Origin: Campylobacterales bacterium
GTDB taxonomy: Bacteria; Campylobacterota; Campylobacteria; Campylobacterales; Sulfurimonadaceae
NCBI GenBank assembly: GCA_016938735.1
Contig: JAFGUB010000032.1
Location: 124,001 to 188,000, forward strand
Direction: 5' to 3'
Length of the DNA: 64,000 nt
Numbering within the stretch: position 1 is the first letter of the stretch; each line of letters opens with the position of its first letter. This document shows, in pieces, positions 43,991 to 50,262 of the stretch. The notes beneath the pieces were generated by a model. The model had not been told where the DNA came from and made no database searches. It worked only from the letters and a program-made list of their open reading frames with translations. The translations under genes were made by a program, and so were the position numbers.

Positions 43991-44407
43991 ATGAACTCGG
44001 TACAGGCGTTCGGGTGGTATCTTATTTTTGAGGGTCTCTGGGACGCCATCAAGCCCGAAGAGCATGACAAGATCGCAAAAATGGTCTTTGGTGTCAAGGC
44101 CAAAAAGGTGGACATCGAAGCCGTTGAGCGTGCTGTGGTAGAGGCCAAAAAAGTGCAGATGCAGACAGTGTACGACTATACCGACCCGGAGATCTCAGCG
44201 CTCAGACAGCGCATTGCAGGCGCGCTGTCATACGGCAGATTAAGCGCCGGCACAAACACTGCCATCTCTGATGCACTGGATGAGCTGGATCGCCTGCAGG
44301 ATCGTCTGGCCATATCTGCCGATGATGTCAAAGTGTATCTGCGTGAGGTACTTAAACAGATCAAGCACCTCGAATATGACGCACGCAAGGCGGTAAAAAA
44401 TGGGTAA
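43991..44407 (+). CDS. Hypothetical element protein (138 aa)
   Basis: Not recognised. AAAAGGAG ribosome site. The N terminus is hydrophobic-aromatic (MNSVQAFGWYLIFEGLWDAI); the rest is strongly helical with coiled-coil character (DALDELDRLQDRL, YLREVLKQIKHLEYDARKAV). It could be an oligomeric scaffold or regulatory protein. The next gene starts inside its 3' end. Confidence 0.55.
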   Translation: MNSVQAFGWYLIFEGLWDAIKPEEHDKIAKMVFGVKAKKVDIEAVERAVVEAKKVQMQTVYDYTDPEISALRQRIAGALSYGRLSAGTNTAISDALDELDRLQDRLAISADDVKVYLREVLKQIKHLEYDARKAVKNG

Positions 44408-44786
44408 CTCATTTCTCGATATGATCAACGGTGATTACCATTATGCAGGTCAGGATGGTGGCGGGGCAGGGCATGTCACGCACACGCCGCAGACGCCGAA
44501 GGCAAACAAAGATATGACAGGTCCGCTGTCACCGGCCACTATGCGGATCGGTGAGGTAGATGCCGCGATACGATTTATCAACTACTCTTTGCACCCTGAC
44601 CGCTACACCTTCAGCCGCAGCGAGATCGCGGGGGGTAAGGCGCATTACACTCGCTTTTTAAGCGCCCACCCGTGCGGGGACAAATCGCGCAAAATTGTCC
44701 GCAAAATGCTGATCGACATGGTGGATGGAGCCCATATCACGGCGCCCGAATATATCAATCTGCTGCGCGGTATTACGCTTTATTAA
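44400..44786 (+). CDS. Hypothetical element protein (128 aa)
   Basis: Not recognised. A Gly/His-rich N-terminal stretch (MINGDYHYAGQDGGGAGHVT), a Pro/Thr linker and a helical C-terminal domain (AAIRFINYSLHPDRYTFSRS, KIVRKMLIDMVDGA). Overlaps the preceding gene by 8 bases. Confidence 0.55.
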   Translation: MGNSFLDMINGDYHYAGQDGGGAGHVTHTPQTPKANKDMTGPLSPATMRIGEVDAAIRFINYSLHPDRYTFSRSEIAGGKAHYTRFLSAHPCGDKSRKIVRKMLIDMVDGAHITAPEYINLLRGITLY

Positions 44787-44847
44787 TTAAAGCTGTCAAT
44801 GTGAATGAATGACAACTTTAAGCCCTGTTTTTTAGGAATAAATTTGC

Positions 44848-44853
44848 TAAAAT
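44848..44853 (+). promoter_or_regulatory. -10 box for the helicase gene
   Basis: ATTTGCTAAAAT, the same extended -10 form as upstream of other genes here. It implies a leader of about 165 nt before the helicase ATG. Confidence 0.45.
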
Positions 44854-44913
44854 AACAGAGTCGTACAGCTTAGATTAGTACTTTGCTGCTTTTTGACAAA
44901 ACAAAAGGAGTTC

Positions 44914-44952
44914 GTCTTTTCTACCAAAGACTAACTGGAAACTAAATTTCCA
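44914..44952 (+). other. Two consecutive leader hairpins before the helicase gene
   Basis: GTCTTT-TCTACC-AAAGAC (44914-44931) and TGGAAA-CTAAA-TTTCCA (44936-44952), both perfect 6-bp stems, within the predicted 5' leader. An AAGGAG just before the first hairpin has no ATG at a usable distance. They may form a regulatory RNA structure. Confidence 0.4.
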
Positions 44953-45027
44953 TCTTAATTAAAAGCTACATATATACGGAGAAAAAGCTCAGGTAGAGAG
45001 GGGCACATGTAGCGTTGAGATCCTTCT

Positions 45028-46995
45028 ATGTCTGCTATTCCTACATTTACAAATAATCCAGTTGATGTTGATGTATTCGTCCAAAAAACAAAAATGATTT
45101 GGTGCGAAGAGATCGGCAACATTTCCAGCCATGCACTTGAAACTACATGGGCACAAAACGCCAATGCCATGAATTGCGTTGTCAGGAACAACATTGCTGG
45201 CAGACGCCCTATCAAGCATGTCATTGCCGCACCTACTGGCTCTGGCAAGACCCTCAGCACAATTATCTACTGCTCTATGCTCGAAAAAGACATTAAAGTT
45301 TTAGTTGTTACCAAATTAATCCGGGAAGCTGAGCGATTAGCGGCTGAAATCAACGTGAGATCAGCGGATGATAGAGCTCTTGCAGTTTTTGGTCATTCTA
45401 CTATAAGTCAAGATGAGATCTTACATGCCCAAGTGCTGATCTGCACGCATCAGATGTATTACAAGCACCATAGCAAGGAGCATTGGGTTTATTCTGATCA
45501 TCGTAGTCTCATTATCATCGATGAGGCGTTGGAAACGATAGAACAGCACTACATCACCAGTGTCGAATTGGACGATGTCATTCGACAGGTGGAATATCTC
45601 TCGATTGAGTTAGGAACAGATAAAATAAAAAATGCCTATGAAGTATTGATGCAATTTTCCAACAAAATCAAATCCTCTCCAGAAGGTAAATCGTTCAATC
45701 TGGTGATGAATTTTTCTAATGAGGTTGTTGATTTATTGGCGGAGGGGTCTTTCGATGCAGTGATCACGGAAATTCAGAGAGATGCATATTATCCTATTGG
45801 CATCGCCAGAAGTAGCAGTAGAGCAGTCAGAAAAAATAGCATCAGAGACTTTAAGGAAATCACTCTGATCAAAGTTCTCGGGTTGGTGTCGAGATCAAAT
45901 AATTTTACCGTCTATGCAAACGATAAGAATATTTTCTTCGTCAACGAAGTGCCTCATCGTCATTCTCTAATTGTTTTTGACGCAACAGGTGATGTGGCAA
46001 GAAGCTATGAGATTAGAAGTGACCACAGGCGCGATGTCAGAATTGTCCCAAAGATAGAAAACACCAGACGATATGACCATGTTACTATTAAGATAGCCAC
46101 GACTTTGACAGGTGCATCACATTTCCGAGATATCGAAAAAATCGAAAACATCATCAGCAATGTTGAATTCGGACAGCGCACTTTGTTCGTGGTGCATAAA
46201 GACAATAAACATGTCACAAAAATGAACAAAAGTCAAGAGCCTTTTACCGAGGCTCTTGCTAAATATGGTTATAAAAAGACGTACGGAAAGCGTCCAGAAG
46301 ATGTGTACGAGTATGCGAATCTCGATACGGGTCAAATTTTGTCGATCACTCACTGGGGGAACATCACGGGGCTCAATGATTGGAGTGACTATGATACATG
46401 TGTGCTTTTTGGACTTTTCCACAAGCCTTTGAATGTTGCGAGAGATCAAGCTATCTCATGTACGAATGTTTATTTTGCTTTTGACGACGCGAATCAGATG
46501 GAATTGGACAAGAGCATAGAAAGTTCAGAGCTGCTCGCAGAGGTAGTGCAAGCGATCAATAGGATTCGGGTTCGAAAAACTATTGACCAGAATGGCAATT
46601 GTGATGCTGCCAATATTTACGTCATGCTTGATTTCCATGGCGTGGAAGAGATGGTCGAAAAGCTGAGATCTTCCATGCCGGGATGCTCTATTAGTGATTG
46701 GGATGGCGTTAAAGTAAATAAAAAAAGCGCACAACGTAAAGACTACTTCGCAGAAATCATCAAACCTTACCTGATAAATGAGAAAAGCAGCATCAAATCG
46801 AGTGATCTTGTAAAAATGGTCTACGGTGAGATTACACCAAGAGCGAAGAATCGGGTTAAAGAGATTTTAAAAAAGAACGCACAAGAGATTGCATCACTTG
46901 GTTATCATATGCTCGAAGAGAGAATCTATTCAGGAAGACGCCCTGCATTGGAGTTGTTTTTGATATGTGTTGTTGACGATACATTTTTTTTGTAA
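45028..46995 (+). CDS. SF2 DEAD/DEAH-type helicase of the element
   Basis: A 655-residue helicase-like ATPase: Walker A APTGSGKTLS (near residue 73), motif Ia-like VVTKLIREAERLA, ICTHQMYYKH, Walker B LIIIDEALE (DEAL in place of DEAH/DEAD), and motif VI VVQAINRIRVRK near 520. The C-terminal 120 residues (IKPYLINEKSSIKSSDLVKM, ITPRAKNRVKEILKKNAQEI) look like a winged-helix DNA-binding domain as in replicative primase-helicases of mobile elements. It probably drives element replication. The ribosome site is weak. Confidence 0.7.
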   Translation: MSAIPTFTNNPVDVDVFVQKTKMIWCEEIGNISSHALETTWAQNANAMNCVVRNNIAGRRPIKHVIAAPTGSGKTLSTIIYCSMLEKDIKVLVVTKLIREAERLAAEINVRSADDRALAVFGHSTISQDEILHAQVLICTHQMYYKHHSKEHWVYSDHRSLIIIDEALETIEQHYITSVELDDVIRQVEYLSIELGTDKIKNAYEVLMQFSNKIKSSPEGKSFNLVMNFSNEVVDLLAEGSFDAVITEIQRDAYYPIGIARSSSRAVRKNSIRDFKEITLIKVLGLVSRSNNFTVYANDKNIFFVNEVPHRHSLIVFDATGDVARSYEIRSDHRRDVRIVPKIENTRRYDHVTIKIATTLTGASHFRDIEKIENIISNVEFGQRTLFVVHKDNKHVTKMNKSQEPFTEALAKYGYKKTYGKRPEDVYEYANLDTGQILSITHWGNITGLNDWSDYDTCVLFGLFHKPLNVARDQAISCTNVYFAFDDANQMELDKSIESSELLAEVVQAINRIRVRKTIDQNGNCDAANIYVMLDFHGVEEMVEKLRSSMPGCSISDWDGVKVNKKSAQRKDYFAEIIKPYLINEKSSIKSSDLVKMVYGEITPRAKNRVKEILKKNAQEIASLGYHMLEERIYSGRRPALELFLICVVDDTFFL

Positions 46996-47054
46996 GGTTG
47001 TTCGAGTAATTAGGGGTGTACTTGGCGGCTTAATTGCCCAGCTCGGATCAAGCC

Positions 47055-47143
47055 CCTTATGGGGGTTCGGAACAATCGAAGTCCTCTAAAAAGTTTCCAC
47101 CACCTCAAAACAAGAGCCCATAATGGAAGCGAGACAAGCTCGC
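47055..47143 (+). repeat. Imperfect direct repeat R1
   Basis: Starts CCTTATGGGGGTTCGGAACA and ends with the hairpin AAGCGAG-ACAAG-CTCGCTT. R2 (47213-47288) has the same start, the shared words TCGGAACAATCG and CAAGAGCCCATAA, and the same end hairpin. Confidence 0.7.
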
Positions 47144-47212
47144 TTGAACGTCTGTCTAAAATGTTTCCACCTCGTGCTTGGGCACCAATCCGGTCGCCTC
47201 TGCGGCTGAGCT

Positions 47213-47288
47213 CCTTATAGGGTCTCGGAACAATCGTTACATCCCATTTCAAGAGCAAGAGCCCATAAAGGACGCGAGACAAGCTCGC
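47213..47288 (+). repeat. Imperfect direct repeat R2
   Basis: Second copy of R1, slightly shorter in the middle. It carries GCGAG-ACAAG-CTCGC at its end. The spacing between the copies is 158 bp start to start. Confidence 0.7.
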
Positions 47289-47456
47289 ACGTAATCAGCC
47301 CTAATCTGCAATGACATGAAAGTATAAAAACACCAGAGCTAAAAGAGCAAGAGTGGGTGAGGGTATTATATGCGTTGTAGGCTATTTTTTTGAGCGTTGA
47401 TATTTTTAGTCGAGTGTTCGGTTTAGGGGCAGGGCTACCGTGAGAGGCGAACTCAT

Positions 47457-47508
47457 GATTATTCCGAACCCCTATATAGAAAAAGTCTAATAGGGGTTCG
47501 GAATAATC
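47457..47508. repeat. 52-bp perfect inverted repeat, copy 1
   Basis: Arms GATTATTCCGAACCCCTAT and ATAGGGGTTCGGAATAATC (19 bp, perfect) around the 14-base centre ATAGAAAAAGTCTA. Identical to copy 2. GAGAGGCGAA precedes both copies. As DNA it can form a cruciform, and as RNA a very stable hairpin. Confidence 0.95.
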
Positions 47509-47751
47509 AAAATAATATAAAAACAACAAAAACTAATTGACAAAATGCAACAACCGCAAAGCCCAAGCTGACAGTCAACGGCGACAGCCGCGCATTGCAG
47601 GAAAAACCCACAGACCCAAGAGACCGCACCGCAAAGTCAGAACCAAAGAAGGCGGTGAAGCCGCCGCAATTGTAGGAGAAAAGAACCGCAAAGACCAAAT
47701 CGACACACAAAGACGGGACAATCGAATCAAACAGCAGAGAGGCGAATCCAT

Positions 47752-47803
47752 GATTATTCCGAACCCCTATATAGAAAAAGTCTAATAGGGGTTCGGAATA
47801 ATC
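47752..47803. repeat. 52-bp perfect inverted repeat, copy 2
   Basis: Identical to copy 1 over all 52 bases, 295 bp away. Followed by the CTCTAAAAAGTTTCCACC word that also follows R1's related GGGGTTCGGAACAATC. Confidence 0.95.
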
Positions 47804-48150
47804 AAAATCCTCTAAAAAGTTTCCACCTCGAAATAGCCTAAAACGAACTTACCTACCCTTAGGTATGGCCTTATGGGGCGTTGGCAGTCGAATATCCATA
47901 CAAGAGAGACGGAGCAGGCTCACGGACGTGTAGAGTGCATCGTGCTCTTTTGACTGCCAGTTTGGGCTTTGCGGTTAGGGGTGTCTTGGTCTGCGGCTCA
48001 GTCGCTGTGATTTTTGCCATAATGCGGACGGCTATCGCCGCCGAATGTCAGCTTGGTTTTGTCGGCTCGGTATAGGCACCTAAGCTCGCCCACACATAGG
48101 TATGCCTTTGCAGGACGCCGGCAGGCGTTTGCTTTGCAGGTGGAAACTTT

Positions 48151-48477
48151 TTAGGCTTCGGCGAGCAGACGCATGTCGGTGCAAGCAAGCTGCAGCAGGC
48201 TCACGGACGTGTAGAGTGCGTCATACTCATTTGCCGTGATGAGGCGGTGGTAGAGCAGGTCGGCGATGACAGCGATGATCTCGCGGCGCTCGGCGTCTGG
48301 ATCTGGAGTTGGGCTGGTTTTTTGGAGAAAATCATTCGCCAGATAAAACGACTCCGGCGCGTGGTCCAGCAGCATTTCGATCAGCGATGAGGGCATGGAT
48401 TGGTTGAGCTCAAAGTCCCTGTCATCTCGCATCAGCATTTTGGCACTCAAAATCAGCATCAGTGTGTCGTAGTTCAT
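48151..48477 (-). CDS. Hypothetical element protein (108 aa)
   Basis: Not recognised. A helical protein (MNYDTLMLILSAKMLMRDDR, IIAVIADLLYHRLITANEYD). It is the last of three minus-strand small genes; ATG overlaps the upstream stop. Part of its 3' coding sequence (48194-48219) is duplicated exactly at 47913-47938. Confidence 0.55.
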   Translation of the reverse strand: MNYDTLMLILSAKMLMRDDRDFELNQSMPSSLIEMLLDHAPESFYLANDFLQKTSPTPDPDAERREIIAVIADLLYHRLITANEYDALYTSVSLLQLACTDMRLLAEA

Positions 48478-48902
48478 TCTTCACCTCCTTCTTGGTCTGG
48501 TTGGAGAAAATAGAAGTCAACCATACCCATGTAGTTTTTGACGGCCTGCACGATCTGCGTAGCCGTATCCTCCGCTGTTTTGGGGTTAATTATGCGGCTG
48601 TCAACGAGCCTGTCAAGTGTCTGGATAGATTGCGTCAGCGCATTGATGATGAGGGTGTTTTGGTGCATTTGTTGGCGCTGTGCATGTAGCGCAAAGTTGG
48701 CGATCCGATCCCTTTGCCGCTCGTAGTCCCCCACCATGTAGCTTTCGAGCTTTTGGAGTTCGGCGATGATGTCCTCTTCGGGCACATTGCTCAGCGATTT
48801 GCCGAAAGCCTCGAAGCTGAGACGCTCGGCGACATAGAGGATGATGTCTGGGCGCATCATGACCCGATGCAGCGCCGCGGTGATGGGTAGGTTGTTGTAC
48901 AT
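48474..48902 (-). CDS. Hypothetical element protein (142 aa)
   Basis: Not recognised. All-helical, with likely coiled coil (IIAELQKLESYMVGDYERQR and following residues) and an acidic C terminus (QPDQEGGEE). AACAGGAGT-type ribosome site. Coupled to the downstream gene. Confidence 0.55.
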   Translation of the reverse strand: MYNNLPITAALHRVMMRPDIILYVAERLSFEAFGKSLSNVPEEDIIAELQKLESYMVGDYERQRDRIANFALHAQRQQMHQNTLIINALTQSIQTLDRLVDSRIINPKTAEDTATQIVQAVKNYMGMVDFYFLQPDQEGGEE

Positions 48903-48926
48903 TTTTTACTCCTGTTTTTGTAGGCC

Positions 48927-49343
48927 TTATTGTAGGCCGTCGAAAAAGACCGGCTGGGCCGATAGTATTTTACGGACTTTGTCCCGATCAAAAATCGTGA
49001 CCCGCGAGTCACGGGCGATCATCTGGTCGATCACATCTTGGTCTCGTCTTGCGTAACGCATCAGCTCTTGGCACACCTGATCTTGCGACCCTAACATTTT
49101 GCACACCGGGTGATCCCGATAAACATATCCGCATGCCAAATATGGCATGCGATCGATATAGTCATCCGGGTAATTGGCGATATACAGGCTCGCGTCGGCA
49201 AGCACATCGTCGTGATTTGGGTAGGGCATTTTGATGGTCCTATTGCCGCATACATGCTCCTCGACAAAAAAGTAGTAGTAGGCGTAGTATGCCCGCAAGA
49301 CGAGCGCGGCGTAGGTGACAGCGTACTCTTTGTGCAGTTGCAT
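48927..49343 (-). CDS. Hypothetical element protein (138 aa)
   Basis: Not recognised. The N terminus is Tyr-rich (YAALVLRAYYAYYYFFVEEH) and the C terminus has DRDKVRKILSAQP. AGGAGGTGT ribosome site. First gene of the three-gene operon, divergent from 49471. Confidence 0.55.
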   Translation of the reverse strand: MQLHKEYAVTYAALVLRAYYAYYYFFVEEHVCGNRTIKMPYPNHDDVLADASLYIANYPDDYIDRMPYLACGYVYRDHPVCKMLGSQDQVCQELMRYARRDQDVIDQMIARDSRVTIFDRDKVRKILSAQPVFFDGLQ

Positions 49344-49470
49344 TTACACCTCCTATTGTATGTCATATTTATAACACTATATGCGCGTTATGTCAAGAAT
49401 TAAAGCGCTTAAATGATCTCTATCGCGTTAATTATGTGCGTCATAATGCTTAAAACAACAAGGACGACAC

Positions 49471-49869
49471 ATGATCAAGACATTAAGCATTACCGCGGCA
49501 CTTATTCTTGCCGCATCGGCGCAAACCCTGTATCTAAAATCTGGGCCTGTAGAGCTCAAGCCCGTTGAACAAACACGATCTGCCGGTAAAGTGCGCTACT
49601 ACGAGCTTGCTGACGGTACCAAAGCCGGGGTCGGGGATATAGCGCTTGTAAAGGCCGATCTGATGGACGCTGCGGTAGCACATATTTTCGGGCGTCACGG
49701 GGCGGAGGTGTTGCGCGTATATCCGACCGGATTGGTTAAGGTGCGCGCCAGCGATGTGCTCACGATGGTCAGTGAGCTTAACGCTTTGCCCGCTGTAAAA
49801 TTTGCCGAGCCGTCATGCAGCTCCCCTATTTGCTCCACCCTGACTTTTGTCATCACAGCTGTCAAATGA
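49471..49869 (+). CDS. Exported protein resembling a peptidase propeptide, probably truncated
   Basis: A 132-residue protein with a signal peptide (MIKTLSITAALILAASAQ) and a domain reminiscent of the N-terminal prodomain of subtilase-type (S8) exported peptidases (VRYYELADGTKAGVGDIALV, VYPTGLVKVRASDVLTMVSE, LPAVKFAEP). No catalytic domain follows. After FAEP the frame runs into an unrelated Cys-containing tail, so this looks like a gene remnant or a free inhibitor-like propeptide. The family match is by eye and weak. Confidence 0.5.
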   Translation: MIKTLSITAALILAASAQTLYLKSGPVELKPVEQTRSAGKVRYYELADGTKAGVGDIALVKADLMDAAVAHIFGRHGAEVLRVYPTGLVKVRASDVLTMVSELNALPAVKFAEPSCSSPICSTLTFVITAVK

Positions 49870-49982
49870 CCCTTACAACCTTGCAAACATACCTCGAAAG
49901 CCGTGACAGTCAAGGCCGACAGATGTGGTATGACATTGATATCACAGATGCACACAAAATCCGCGATCGACTAAATCAGTGA
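49866..49982 (+). CDS. Possible 38-aa small protein
   Basis: ATG overlaps the stop of the preceding gene (ATGA). MTLTTLQTYLESRDSQGRQM, ending IRDRLNQ. It may be translated by coupling or be a remnant; nothing recognisable. Confidence 0.3.
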   Translation: MTLTTLQTYLESRDSQGRQMWYDIDITDAHKIRDRLNQ

Positions 49983-50037
49983 CTACACGCCGAGATATCA
50001 GGATGTGGCTGGCCGGGTTTGATGCCTACAGATCAAG

Positions 50038-50202
50038 ATGAATGTCACCGGACATTTCGCGCCGGTGACGTTCATCGACAAGAAAGCTGTCATCCACTTC
50101 TTCTACTACAAGCACCAAATCGCAAGTCTTTGTCCCGATCCCGAATACAGAGAGTTGATCTACAAGTACCAAGAAAAAGATTTCGCTGAGATCCTGAGGT
50201 AA
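50038..50202 (+). CDS. Possible 54-aa small protein or gene fragment
   Basis: MNVTGHFAPVTFIDKKAVIH, then FFYYKHQIASLC and YRELIYKYQEKDFAEILR. The amino-acid composition looks protein-like, but no ribosome site is evident and a strong hairpin covers its start, so it may be the 3' remnant of a broken gene. Confidence 0.3.
   Translation: MNVTGHFAPVTFIDKKAVIHFFYYKHQIASLCPDPEYRELIYKYQEKDFAEILR
50040..50073. other. Strong 12-bp hairpin
   Basis: GAATGTCACCGG (50040-50051) pairs with CCGGTGACGTTC (50062-50073), one G-T pair, loop of 10 bases. It lies at the border between the small-gene region and the defence operon. No T run follows on either strand. Confidence 0.6.
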
Positions 50203-50262
50203 ACTACCGTGGATGGGATTTGAAATGTCTTTTCTGATTTGAAGACTGCATCTTTTTAAAAC

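Larger units (their letters stand above)
46996..48150. other. Repeat-rich non-coding region of about 1.15 kb
   Basis: No supported gene. It contains two perfect 52-bp inverted repeats, two imperfect direct repeats of about 80 bp (47055-47143, 47213-47288), and a CTCTAAAAAGTTTCCACC word near 47084 and 47810, a variant near 47155 and an inverted copy at 48138-48155. It also holds a 26-bp exact copy of part of the neighbouring gene (47913-47938) and a 25-bp inverted pair (47552-47576 and 47952-47976, 23 of 25 matching). ACCGCAAAG recurs near 47553, 47628 and 47688. It could be the replication origin or a recombination zone. Confidence 0.7.

Noticed and set aside
47457-47803. The twin 52-bp inverted repeats as CRISPR repeats or insertion-sequence ends
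   Set aside because: Only two copies, 243 bp apart edge to edge, no cas genes and no transposase between them; each copy is itself a complete palindrome.
50040-50073. Hairpin as an intrinsic terminator of hsdR or of the 49471 gene
   Set aside because: No T run on either strand, and it is more than 170 bases from the hsdR stop.
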